This document shows positions 34,396-42,910 of a stretch of 64,000 nucleotides of DNA, in pieces (position 1 is the first letter of the stretch; each line of letters opens with the position of its first letter). The position numbers were made by a program, and so were the translations under genes. The notes below the pieces were generated by a model. That model was given only the letters and a program-made list of their open reading frames with translations. It ran no database searches and had not been told where the DNA came from. This DNA is from Deltaproteobacteria bacterium (GTDB taxonomy: Bacteria > Myxococcota_A > Polyangia > JACPQR01). Where the stretch lies: NCBI GenBank assembly GCA_016190375.1, contig JACPQR010000099.1, forward strand, positions 1 to 64,000. Direction: 5' to 3'.

Positions 34396-36771
34396 TCAGT
34401 TCGACACGCACTGACCGGCCACGCAGGACTGATTGAGGCTGCACGACTGACCGCACGCGCCGCAGTTCCAGTAATCCGATTGGGTGCTCGTGCAGTACGT
34501 TCCGCCGCAGTCGTCGAAGCCCACGTCCGCGCACGGGACGCAACTGCCCTGGTTGCAGTACAGGCTCCCCGCCGGGCAGACCCTGCCGCACTGGCCGCAG
34601 TTCTGATTGTCCCCGAGGACGTACGTGCAGTAGGCGCCGCCGCAGTCGTCCATCCCCTGGGCCTGGCAGGTCGTGCACGTGTGGTTGATGCAGCGCGGCG
34701 TTCCGGCGCCGCACACGTTCCCGCAGGAGCCGCAGTTCTGGGGGCTGCTGAGGCTCACGCACAGGCCGTTGCACATAACGATCTCGCCGTCTACCAGGTT
34801 GCAGGTGCACTCGCCGTAGTTGCAGCCGCCGGCGTCGCCGCAGGTGTTCCCGCAGTCGCCGCAGTTCCACGGGTCCCAGTTCATGTCCGTGCAGCCGCGC
34901 TCCTCGCCGCCCCACGGCGCGTTGCAGCAGACCCCGCCACCGCAGGCCTCCGCGCATTCGCCCTCCCCGCACTGGCCGCCCACGCACTGCTCGCCGTCAG
35001 GGCACTCGACGTCGCAGCCGCCGCAGTTGTTGCGGTCGGTCCGCTGCTCCACGCAGTAGCCGTCCCCGCAGTCGAGCCGCTCCTGGGCCGCACAGGTCGT
35101 ACATTCGCCCTGCCAGCAATGTGGACGCTCGGCCGGGCAGCCATTGGCGCAGCCGCCACAGTTCTGATTATCCCAGTAGAAGTTGACGCAGTTCTCGTAA
35201 CCACACTCGTTCAGCCCCACCGCCTCGCAGCTCGAGCACTCGTAGTTGAAGCAGCGCGGCGTCTCGCCCTGGCACGCGTTCCCGCAGTCGCCGCAGTTCT
35301 CGTCGCCGCCCAGGTACGTGCACTCGCCTTCGCACGTCTCGACCACGCCGGGCTGCACGTTGCAATCACACTCGCCGTAGCTGCAGCTTCCAGCACCGCC
35401 GCAGTCGTTGCCGCACTCGCCGCAGTTGGATGGATCGGAGTTCATGTCGGTGCAGCCGGGCTCGTCGCCGCCCCATGGCGACTCGCAGCAGACCTGCCAC
35501 TGGCACACCTCGTCGCACTCTCCCGCCTCGCACTCGCCGTCGACGCACTGCTCGCCCAGGGCGCACCGGATGTTGCAGCCGCCGCAGTTGTTCGGGTCGA
35601 TCCGGAAGTAGACGCAGTACCCGCCGCAGTCGAGGTACCCGAGCGACCCGCAGCTCACGCAGTCGCCCTGGCTGCACATGGGCGTACCCTCCCCGCAGGC
35701 GACGTCGCAGTCACCGCAGTGGCCTTGATCGCCGTCGAGGTTCACGCAGTAGCCGAGGTCGCAGTCGTCCAGACCCTGCGACTCGCAGCTCACGCAGTCA
35801 CCCAGGGCACAGTAGGGAGTCTGACCCCCGCAGACGTTGTCGCAGGTGCCGCAGTTCTGCGCGTCCCAGTCGAGGTTGACGCAGTACGGCAGGTCGCAGT
35901 CGTCGAGTCCCTGCTCGTCGCAGGTCGTGCAGTCCCCGTTGATGCAGCGCGGCGCTTCGTCGGGACATTCAACGCCGCACTCGCCGCAGTCGTCCGGATC
36001 CGTCAGCGAGTAGACGCACCGTCCGTCGCACTCGAGGGCCCCGGGGTCCTGATAGCACAAGCACTCGCCGTTCTCGCACATCCCGGCCGGCCCGCAGCTC
36101 GTGTCGCACTCGCCGCAGTTCTCGGGATCCTGCAGGAGGCTCGTGCAGCCGGCCTGGCCCTGGCCCCAGGGATCGCGGCAGCAGGTAGAGCCCTCGCCGC
36201 AGTTCACGTCGACGCACTCCTCGGGGATGCACTCACCGCCGGCGCACTCGGTGCCCTCCTCGCACACGACCTCGCAGTCGCCGCAGTTCGCCGGATCCTC
36301 GCTCACGTCCATGCAGACACCCCCGCATTCCGCGATGCCCGCGGCTTCGACAGGGCAAGCGCATTCGCCATCGGTGCAGGTCTCGAGCTCGTCGCACGGC
36401 TCGCCGCACGCACCGCAGTTGAACTCGTCCGTGGCGAGGCTCGTGCAACCGGGCCCGCGCCCCCGGCCGTACGGGTCGTCGCAGCACTCGATCTCCTCGC
36501 AGTCGGCGCAATCCCCGTCGGCATCGCCGTCCGCGTCGCCGTCACCGTCAACGTCGCCATCGGCGTCTGAATCCGAGTCGGAGTCGGAGTCGGAGTCCGT
36601 GTCGGAGTCGGAGTCGGTGTCCGAATCGGTGTCGGAATCAGCGTCCGCGTCCGCGTCGGCATCGCCGTCTGCTCCCGCATCCCCGCTCCTCGCGGTCACG
36701 CCGCCGCATGAGGAGATCGGAACTACCAAGAGAGCCAGGGCAAGCCGCGCGCATGATGCCATGCGTGTCAT
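34396..36771 (-). CDS. Large cysteine-rich lipoprotein with Asp-X stalk
   Basis: 791 aa. The lipoprotein signal ends at PISSC (Cys22). A long Asp-Ser/Thr/Ala/Gly stalk (about 31-88) precedes some 15 repeats built on NCGxC (e.g. DPENCGECDTSC, NQNCGGCANGC), with a cysteine about every eight residues. Four higher-order units begin with CC..PWG....GCT (about 96, 197, 428 and 615). The pattern implies many disulphides and an extended rod on the cell surface. ATG chosen at MTRMASCARLALALL; an internal ATG three codons later is also possible. Function unknown. Confidence 0.85.
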   Translation of the reverse strand: MTRMASCARLALALLVVPISSCGGVTARSGDAGADGDADADADADSDTDSDTDSDSDTDSDSDSDSDSDADGDVDGDGDADGDADGDCADCEEIECCDDPYGRGRGPGCTSLATDEFNCGACGEPCDELETCTDGECACPVEAAGIAECGGVCMDVSEDPANCGDCEVVCEEGTECAGGECIPEECVDVNCGEGSTCCRDPWGQGQAGCTSLLQDPENCGECDTSCGPAGMCENGECLCYQDPGALECDGRCVYSLTDPDDCGECGVECPDEAPRCINGDCTTCDEQGLDDCDLPYCVNLDWDAQNCGTCDNVCGGQTPYCALGDCVSCESQGLDDCDLGYCVNLDGDQGHCGDCDVACGEGTPMCSQGDCVSCGSLGYLDCGGYCVYFRIDPNNCGGCNIRCALGEQCVDGECEAGECDEVCQWQVCCESPWGGDEPGCTDMNSDPSNCGECGNDCGGAGSCSYGECDCNVQPGVVETCEGECTYLGGDENCGDCGNACQGETPRCFNYECSSCEAVGLNECGYENCVNFYWDNQNCGGCANGCPAERPHCWQGECTTCAAQERLDCGDGYCVEQRTDRNNCGGCDVECPDGEQCVGGQCGEGECAEACGGGVCCNAPWGGEERGCTDMNWDPWNCGDCGNTCGDAGGCNYGECTCNLVDGEIVMCNGLCVSLSSPQNCGSCGNVCGAGTPRCINHTCTTCQAQGMDDCGGAYCTYVLGDNQNCGQCGRVCPAGSLYCNQGSCVPCADVGFDDCGGTYCTSTQSDYWNCGACGQSCSLNQSCVAGQCVSN
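36508..36681 (-). repeat. (Asp-X)n-coding repeat
   Basis: Hexanucleotide-type repeat coding for the Asp-Ser/Thr/Ala/Gly stalk of the 791-aa lipoprotein. Runs of GAC/TCC-type codons make it prone to slippage. Confidence 0.85.
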
Positions 36772-36822
36772 GGTATCACCCGCCGCTCGCCGGCGAGAGC
36801 GCAACGAGTCGAGCTCGGCGCC

Positions 36823-38247
36823 TCAGCCGTCCCGGCCGTCGCAGTCCTGGTCGACACCGTCCGGATCCTGGCGGGCCCACAGGAGCACCTGCGTGTAGTC
36901 GGTGCTGATGTGGACGACCGCGGCGCCGTCGGGCCCGGCGGTGACGTTGGGGTCGTAGCCGTTCCCGAGCTGCTCGAAGTCCCAGGCGCCGCCGTCTCGG
37001 GTAGCGACCTCGACGATCCCGGTGTCGAAGCTCGAGTACGCGACCAGGGCCGACTCGCCGTCCCACGCGACGCTGGTATCGGCGTAGATGCCCGCTCCGG
37101 CGTCCAGCGTCTCGGCGTCCCAGTCTCCGGCCACCCGATCGGCGGTCGTGACGCCGTCAGCCTGATCGGGTCCGCCGTACGCGACGATCGGCACCCCGTC
37201 ACCGTCGAGCGCCATCGACGGGTACCAGCCGGCGCCGGTAACGACGGTCTCCGTCACCCAGAAGCCCGCCGCGTCGTTCGCGTAGCGCAGATTGGCGCCT
37301 TCGGAGCCGTCGACGTAGGCGAGGTGCACCGCGCCGTCCTCGTCGACGGCAATCTGCGGATAGTAGCCGTTGTACGAACCCGTCGTGTCGACCGCCTCGC
37401 TCTGCCAGCGTCCAGAGGAGTTGGTCGCGTACCAGAGCTCGAGGAGCCCCTGGGCGTCGTTGGCGGCGAACCCCACGTGCGCATCCCCGTCGCCGTCGAC
37501 CGCGAGCGTCACGTACCCGCCGGTCGCGATTCCAGTGACGACCCAGACTCCGCTCGCGTTCGTGGCGTAACGAACGCTCCCCAGGTTCCCGTCGAAGACG
37601 TCCCAGACCATGTGCACGGAGCCGCCGGCGTCGACCGCGATCCCGCTCAGGAGCGAGTAGGCGGAAGACGACGAGTCGAGCAGCACGTCGGACCAGTCGC
37701 CGTCGGCGTCGGTCGCGTAGTGCAGCTCGTAGCGCGCCTGGTTCGAGTTCCAGCCCACGAAGGACACATGATGCGAGCCATCGGAGTCGATCGCGACCTT
37801 CGGGTAGTACGCCGACCCGCTCGTCGCGACGGTCTCGGACTCCCAGCCGCCGCCGACGCCGTCGGGCGCTCCGGGATACACCTCGTCGTCCCGGTCGTTG
37901 CAGTCCGTTCCGCCGCAGTCCTCGTCGACGAAACCGTCGCCGTCGCGGTCGTCGTCGCAAGGGTCCGCATCGCCGTCCGAATCGGCGTCGATGTCGCCAT
38001 CGGCATCGGAGTCCGAGTCCGAGTCGGTGTCAGTGTCGGCATCGGAGTCCGAGTCCGAGTCGGTGTCCGTGTCGGCATCGGAGTCCGCGTCTGCGTCCGA
38101 GTCGGCGTCCGAATCGCCGTCCGAGTCGACGTCGGCGTCACCATCGGCGGAATCGTCGTCGTCGCCGCCGCCCCCGACTCGGCGCGGGCCCACGCAGGAG
38201 GAGAGGACCAGGATGAGCGCGAGAAGACTCGTGAATCGAGAGAACAT
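36823..38247 (-). CDS. MopE-like beta-propeller lipoprotein with Asp-X stalk
   Basis: 474 aa. The signal ends at VLSSC (Cys18), followed by an Asp-X stalk (about 35-95). Next comes a MopE/putative metal-binding motif (CDDDRDGDGFVDEDCGGTDC then DRDDEVYPGAPDG), which usually binds Ca or Cu. The C-terminal about 330 residues hold at least six repeats of the kind 'Y.p.iAvD.dGa.H.aY....g.lrYA.n..G.W', a beta-propeller pattern, ending in DPDGVDQDCDGRDG, a second metal-binding-like motif. Surface binding protein inferred. Confidence 0.87.
   Translation of the reverse strand: MFSRFTSLLALILVLSSCVGPRRVGGGGDDDDSADGDADVDSDGDSDADSDADADSDADTDTDSDSDSDADTDTDSDSDSDADGDIDADSDGDADPCDDDRDGDGFVDEDCGGTDCNDRDDEVYPGAPDGVGGGWESETVATSGSAYYPKVAIDSDGSHHVSFVGWNSNQARYELHYATDADGDWSDVLLDSSSSAYSLLSGIAVDAGGSVHMVWDVFDGNLGSVRYATNASGVWVVTGIATGGYVTLAVDGDGDAHVGFAANDAQGLLELWYATNSSGRWQSEAVDTTGSYNGYYPQIAVDEDGAVHLAYVDGSEGANLRYANDAAGFWVTETVVTGAGWYPSMALDGDGVPIVAYGGPDQADGVTTADRVAGDWDAETLDAGAGIYADTSVAWDGESALVAYSSFDTGIVEVATRDGGAWDFEQLGNGYDPNVTAGPDGAAVVHISTDYTQVLLWARQDPDGVDQDCDGRDG
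37963..38145 (-). repeat. (Asp-X)n-coding repeat
   Basis: Codes for the Asp-Ser/Ala/Thr stalk of the beta-propeller lipoprotein. Two nearly identical [17 protein letters not shown] blocks are visible inside it. Confidence 0.85.
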
Positions 38248-38298
38248 GCTGCCCCTGGTACGGGCGCGAGCTCTCGGACCTTCCCTGGGCTGCGCTCC

Positions 38299-38835
38299 TC
38301 AGCGCCGTATCACGCCCTGCATGCACCAGCCCAGCGGGCCCTGGTTCATTGCCAGCGAGCGATCGATCTGCGCGCAAGACAGCCGTGACAAGCAGCCGTA
38401 GAAGGCGCCTGCCCAGCCACCAGCGCCGCCGTCTTCTCTCCGGCAGTCGGAGTCGCAGCGCCGAACGTCGAAGCCCGGCGAGCACCGCTCGATCCTCGCG
38501 CAGGCGCGCGCGCACAGATCGATGCCTTCGCTCGTGCTGCGAGAACGCGGCTCGCCGCCTCGTGCGGGTCGCCGCGCGTCCGATCCGGGTCGCGTTTCGG
38601 CGGGCGGCGCATCGGCGGCAGGTCCCGGCCCCGCCGACTGCACGTGCGCGTCGCGGAGTCCGTCGGGCCGCGCGGTGCCCGCGGCGGGATTGGCACCGGC
38701 CGTGCGGTCGCCGGCGGTGGCTGTGGCCTCGTCCGCACCAGGATGTCGTTCGATCCCGGAGCGGGAAGCACAGCAAGTCAGCAGAATCGAGCATCCGAAC
38801 GAGGTCGCTCTCCTTCGCAGGCCGGTCGAGCTCAT
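38299..38835 (-). CDS. Small cysteine-rich lipoprotein-like protein
   Basis: 178 aa from the ATG giving MSSTGLRRRATSFGC. The signal has a lipobox-like ILLTCC. After an Ala/Pro/Arg linker to about residue 100, the C-terminal part has cysteines in the order LCARACARIERC, RCDSDC, FYGCLSRLSCAQID and GWC, like the 174-aa lipoprotein at 30927. Probably a disulphide-bonded surface or periplasmic protein. The upstream frame is longer but lacks a signal. Function unknown. Confidence 0.65.
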   Translation of the reverse strand: MSSTGLRRRATSFGCSILLTCCASRSGIERHPGADEATATAGDRTAGANPAAGTARPDGLRDAHVQSAGPGPAADAPPAETRPGSDARRPARGGEPRSRSTSEGIDLCARACARIERCSPGFDVRRCDSDCRREDGGAGGWAGAFYGCLSRLSCAQIDRSLAMNQGPLGWCMQGVIRR

Positions 38836-38908
38836 GGAGGCACCTTGACACGGCCCGCCAGCTCGTTCGGTAAACGTCTCGCAAAACACGATACGAAGCT
38901 CTGATTCC

Positions 38909-39673
38909 TCAGCGCACCCAGAGCGCCGCACCGAGCGCCCCGACGAGCTGAGGATCGGGAAGAACGCCGATGGGCCGACCGAGCGCTCGGCCGAGCGCCT
39001 CGACCATCGTCGCGTTCTTCGCGACCCCGCCGCTCATCCGGACGTCGGCGTCCGCCGCCATCGAGCCGGCCAGGGATGCGACTCTCGACGCCAGCGACCT
39101 GTGCAGGCCAGCGAGGATCCCCGCGACGGGCTCGCCCTGCGCCACGAGCGAGATGACCTCGCTCTCGGCGAACACGGTGCAGGTGCTCGAGATCGAGACC
39201 GGGCGCGCTTCGCCCGCGGCTCGCTGCGCGATCTCGTCCAGCGGGACCTCGAGACGCGCGAGGATCACCTCGAGGAAGCGGCCAGTTCCCGCCGCGCACT
39301 TGTCGTTCATTGCGAAGTCCTGGACGTCCCCGCCGGGCCCGACGCGGATGACCTTCGTGTCCTGGCCGCCCATGTCGACGAGCGTGCAGGCCTTGCCGGT
39401 GTGGAAGAACGCTCCCCGGGCATGGCAGGTGATCTCGGTCAGAACCCGGCTGGCGGCGATGCGCTTGCGCCCGTAGCCCGTCGCGCCGATCGGGACCGAG
39501 GCGGCGGCTCCCGTTCGCTCCCTGAGGAGCGCGAGGCAGCGCTCCGTTTGCTCCTCGATGCGAGGGTGCGAGCGCTCGACGACGCTGTAGAGGATCCGGC
39601 CGCCGGAGTCGATCGCGACTGCCTTGGTGGTCGTCGACCCGCAGTCGACGCCGATCGCGACGGCATCGCTCAA
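38909..39673 (-). CDS. 2-hydroxyacyl-CoA dehydratase activase (BadF/HgdC type)
   Basis: 254 aa from a TTG overlapping the upstream gene by four bases (TTGA). Actin/Hsp70-type ATPase motifs: AIGVDCGSTTTKAVAID, GATGYGRKRI, TLVDMGGQDTK and ADVRMSGGVAKN. The two cysteines that bridge a [4Fe-4S] cluster between two activase subunits are in NDKCAAGTGRF and SSTCTVFAESEVI. Role: ATP-driven injection of one electron into the dehydratase. Third gene of a coupled three-gene operon. Confidence 0.94.
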   Translation of the reverse strand: MSDAVAIGVDCGSTTTKAVAIDSGGRILYSVVERSHPRIEEQTERCLALLRERTGAAASVPIGATGYGRKRIAASRVLTEITCHARGAFFHTGKACTLVDMGGQDTKVIRVGPGGDVQDFAMNDKCAAGTGRFLEVILARLEVPLDEIAQRAAGEARPVSISSTCTVFAESEVISLVAQGEPVAGILAGLHRSLASRVASLAGSMAADADVRMSGGVAKNATMVEALGRALGRPIGVLPDPQLVGALGAALWVR

Positions 39674-40986
39674 GAGAAGGACTCCATGAAGGCGCCGAGG
39701 CGGGTGTTGCCCTGCTCCGGGGACCAGGCGCGCTGGTCGTTGTGGTCCGCCTCCAGGATGAGGACGCGGATGCCCAGCTCTCGGGCGAGCCTTTCCTTGA
39801 GGTCGATCTGTCCGATCGAGTACGGCTTGCACGAGCGGTCGCTGTGCAGGACGGCCCCGTCCACCGAGTAGTCCTTCGACAGCCGCCGCATGATGTCGAG
39901 CCGGTTCGGCAGGTCCTGGTTCAGGATGATGTGAGTGTAGGCGAGGACGGCCGAGCCCATGGGATCAGCGGGGTCGATGCGGCTTCCGGCCTCTGCCCAG
40001 GCGTTCGTGTACGTGGTGCAGACGAAGTTGAAGCCGCGCTCCGCCAGAAGGGTCGACAGCTCCCGGACGCCGTACCACATCGGAAGGTTGTCCCACAGCA
40101 GGCGGCGCCGCTCGTCCACGATCCCGCCGATCCCGCGCTTGACGCGATCGCCCAGCTCGTCGAGGAGCAACCGGTAGTAGGCGTTGCACTCCTCGCTGCC
40201 GCGGAGGGTCACGATCGGGGCGAGGTGGAAGAAGCCGTCGATGCCCGTCCACGGCGCGGGGCGCGCCCTGGCGGTCGCGAGGCACTCGCCCCACAGCCTG
40301 GTGCCCTCGCGCGCCTTGCGCACGATGCCGACGATCTCGTCCATGTCGACGCGCTTGCCCGTCAGCTTCTCGACGACCTCGATCAGCTCGCCGAGCTGGT
40401 CGCGCACGTACTCGAGGTGGTGCGGCCGCGCCTCGCCATAGACGTACGGCGTGTCGAGAAGGACCAGCGGCACGCGGAAGTGGTCGGCCAGGCAGCGGTA
40501 CCAGTACAGGACCGTCTGGCAGATGTTCGTGCAGCAAGCGAGCAGGTCCGGCTTCGGCAGCCGGCCCGCCGGCGTCTTGCCGAGGAGGACCGAGCCCAGG
40601 TCCGTGCGCGCGTAGCTGCACAGATCCCGCGACCAGCCTTCCTTCTCTGCCGCGTCGGAGAGCTCGGGCACGATCCGCTGTACGCCGCACAGGGCGCCGT
40701 GGTTCTCCGGATAGACGGTGTGGAAGCCGAGCGGCCGCAAGAGCTCCACGGGGAAGCCGCTCGTGACCCACGCGACGGGGACGGCGCCATCGGCGTAGCG
40801 GCCCTCGAGGTAGTGGAGCGACATCACCTCCTTGAGCTTCTTGACCGACTCGAGCGGCGGGCCGAAGGGGCTCGGGCCTCGCTTCTTTCCGCGTCGCTTC
40901 AGGCGCTTCTGCCAGGCTTCGAACGACAGGAGCGCCGGCCCGAAGACACGGCCCGCGAGCTCGTACTGGATCCTCCGGGTGATCAT
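39670..40986 (-). CDS. 2-hydroxyacyl-CoA dehydratase subunit (HgdA/HgdB family), first-type
   Basis: 438 aa from an ATG overlapping the previous stop (ATGA). Family motifs include WVTSGFPVELLRPLGFHTVYPEN, DLLACCTNICQTVLYWY and HSDRSCKPYSIGQ (each shortened where needed), with cysteines that could bind the dehydratase [4Fe-4S] cluster. Length is normal. Together with the subunit at 40983-42077 it should form the heterodimer that dehydrates an (R)-2-hydroxyacyl-CoA by a ketyl-radical mechanism. Oxygen-sensitive chemistry; the exact substrate is not evident. Confidence 0.88.
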   Translation of the reverse strand: MITRRIQYELAGRVFGPALLSFEAWQKRLKRRGKKRGPSPFGPPLESVKKLKEVMSLHYLEGRYADGAVPVAWVTSGFPVELLRPLGFHTVYPENHGALCGVQRIVPELSDAAEKEGWSRDLCSYARTDLGSVLLGKTPAGRLPKPDLLACCTNICQTVLYWYRCLADHFRVPLVLLDTPYVYGEARPHHLEYVRDQLGELIEVVEKLTGKRVDMDEIVGIVRKAREGTRLWGECLATARARPAPWTGIDGFFHLAPIVTLRGSEECNAYYRLLLDELGDRVKRGIGGIVDERRRLLWDNLPMWYGVRELSTLLAERGFNFVCTTYTNAWAEAGSRIDPADPMGSAVLAYTHIILNQDLPNRLDIMRRLSKDYSVDGAVLHSDRSCKPYSIGQIDLKERLARELGIRVLILEADHNDQRAWSPEQGNTRLGAFMESFS

Positions 40987-42077
40987 GCGGCCCTCCCTGT
41001 CGAGACCATCTCGACGAACGCCTCGATGCGAGTCACGGTCTGGGCCGATAGCTCCAGCTCCAGCTCGCCCTCGAGGAGGAGGAGCGGAAGCCCGCGAGCC
41101 GCCGCGCTCCGCTTGACCGCGGGGACGTCGAACAGCTCCGGCTCGCAGAACTTGGGCTCGTGGACGATCACGCCCTTGACGCCGGTGCGGCCGAAGAGGC
41201 TCTCGAGGTGTCGGGCGCGAATCCGCGGGTCCGAGGCCCGCGTCGGGCACGGCGGAGCCGCGAAGGTCCGATCGCGGAGCACGGCGAACGGGTCGCCCTC
41301 GACGGGGCCGTCCTGGGGCACGACGCGCCGGCCGATCGCGGCGTAGTCGTCCGCGGCGACGAACGCGCCCGCGCCGTTCAACGTGGCGAAGATCGACATC
41401 GGCTCGGGGACGTAGCCCGTGATCGCGACCGGCACGCCCGTCTGGACCGGGTCGGCGCGGAGCTGGTCCCTCGCCGCGCGAAGCTCGACCAGGTGCTCCT
41501 CGGGCCACAGGTACTCGCCGCGGCGAAGCAGGGCGTACAGGGCACCGTCGTCCATCGGCAGCCGCGGCCGTCCCGCGAGGAGCTGCGCCTTGAGCCCGTC
41601 GATCTCGCGGTGGAGCGCGATCGCCCAGCGGAGCCGCTCCGTGTCGAGCGGCCGGCCCGTGACGCTCTCGAGATCCGTCGCGAGGCTCACGAGCTCCTTC
41701 TCGACGAATGCACGCGAGCTGGGACGGGCCTCTCCCTTCGGATGGAGGTAGCGCAGGGCTGGCTTGTTCCAGCCGCCGAAGTCGGGAAGCAGCGTCGCGA
41801 GGCCCTGGATCGAGTCGCAGGTGTGCGGGAACAGGACCGCGTCCACGACGTCCGCCTTGCCGGAGGCCATGAAGGCCAGCGCGTTGCGCGCGACCGCGCA
41901 GACGTAGGTCTGCAGCCTCCCCGCCTCTGCCCCGCGCGGCGGACCGGGCGGCCCCCACATCTCCACCGCCAGGACGTCCATGGCGGTCAGGATCTCCTTC
42001 GGGTAGTGGACCGGCAGCACGGCGATCGCCTTCCGCCCGTGCTCGCGCTTCTGCTCTTCGATGTAGGCTCGCCTCAT
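40983..42077 (-). CDS. 2-hydroxyacyl-CoA dehydratase subunit (HgdB/HgdA family), second-type
   Basis: 364 aa from the ATG giving MRRAYIEEQKREHGRKAIAV; a TTG at 42119 would add 14 residues. Motifs are VHYPKEILTAMDVLAVEMWG, VLFPHTCDSIQG and CPTRASDPRIRARHLESLF (each 20 or fewer residues), with cluster cysteines in HTCDS and FCEPE. First gene of the dehydratase operon, with 4-base overlaps linking all three genes. In known enzymes the two paralogous subunits each carry, or share, a [4Fe-4S] cluster. Confidence 0.86.
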   Translation of the reverse strand: MRRAYIEEQKREHGRKAIAVLPVHYPKEILTAMDVLAVEMWGPPGPPRGAEAGRLQTYVCAVARNALAFMASGKADVVDAVLFPHTCDSIQGLATLLPDFGGWNKPALRYLHPKGEARPSSRAFVEKELVSLATDLESVTGRPLDTERLRWAIALHREIDGLKAQLLAGRPRLPMDDGALYALLRRGEYLWPEEHLVELRAARDQLRADPVQTGVPVAITGYVPEPMSIFATLNGAGAFVAADDYAAIGRRVVPQDGPVEGDPFAVLRDRTFAAPPCPTRASDPRIRARHLESLFGRTGVKGVIVHEPKFCEPELFDVPAVKRSAAARGLPLLLLEGELELELSAQTVTRIEAFVEMVSTGRAA

Positions 42078-42133
42078 CTCGCGTAGCGGTGCGTAGCACC
42101 GCGGATGGGGCGTTGCCAAGTCGCAGCAGGTGA

Positions 42134-42652
42134 CTAGCGGTCGATCGCCACGGCGACCTCGACGTCGGCCGAGATCGAGTACCTCCGCCCCGCGTGGGCG
42201 TGCAGCCGGAAGGTGCAGGCGTAGCCAGGATGGGTCAGCGTGATCTCGCGCGGGCCTGCCTCGACGCCGACGGCCACGAGCGGAGTCCGGCCCTGGGCGA
42301 CGCCGTCCACGGCGAGGTCGACCCACGGTCGGGCCGACACCTGCAACAGCGCCATCGCGAGCGCGCGGCCGGACCGCGTCTCGCCCGCGTCCTCGACGCT
42401 CAGGCCCGGGCAGACCGCGATCGCTCCCGGCGCTCCCCCGGGCACCACCTCGCCGCCGGGGCCCCCGCCGACGCGCACGTCCTGGTGGACCTCCTGATTG
42501 ACGCGGATCTCCTGGTGGACACGCTGGTCGACGTGGACCTCCTGGTGGGCGTCGACCGTCGTCTGGGTGTGCCTTTGATCGACGACGATGTTGTTCGAGG
42601 CACCGGCGCAGGCGACCGAGAGGATCGCAAACGAGAAGCCAAGCCTGGGCAT
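42134..42652 (-). CDS. Lipoprotein with hexapeptide-like HQEV repeats and PEGA-like domain
   Basis: 172 aa from the ATG giving MPRLGFSFAILSVAC (Cys15). Residues 22-61 are a striking quasi-repeat rich in Val, His, Gln, Asp and Arg (AHQEVHVDQRVHQEIRVNQE), with Val at about every second or sixth position. The pattern could form a beta-strand or beta-helix-like rod and bind metals through His/Asp. A Gly/Pro linker precedes a PEGA-like domain (about 108-170: VDLAVDGVAQGRTPL...REITLTHPGYACTFRL). Periplasmic or surface. Divergent from the five-SRCR gene across about 258 bases. Confidence 0.75.
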   Translation of the reverse strand: MPRLGFSFAILSVACAGASNNIVVDQRHTQTTVDAHQEVHVDQRVHQEIRVNQEVHQDVRVGGGPGGEVVPGGAPGAIAVCPGLSVEDAGETRSGRALAMALLQVSARPWVDLAVDGVAQGRTPLVAVGVEAGPREITLTHPGYACTFRLHAHAGRRYSISADVEVAVAIDR

Positions 42653-42910
42653 GGCACCTGTGACGTGGCAGTCGCCGGATCGATTCAGCGTCGACGGGAA
42701 ACTCCCTGTTCTGGGCAGCCGCCTGCGTCTGGGAGCCGTCATCGCTCGTATGCACCGACGTCCCCTCCGGCGTCCGTCGGTCCCAGACAGCGTCGAGGAT
42801 GACATGACGTGATCCGACCCCTGGCGAGCGGCGAGAGACCGAGGCATTCTCTGGGTCCGGGGCGGGCCCGCGGCGGATGGCCGGGTGCTCGCCGGAAGGG
42901 AGACGAGGTC

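Noticed and set aside
36508..38145. CRISPR-like arrays
   Set aside because: The repeats are in-frame Asp-X codon tracts inside lipoprotein genes, with no spacers or cas genes.
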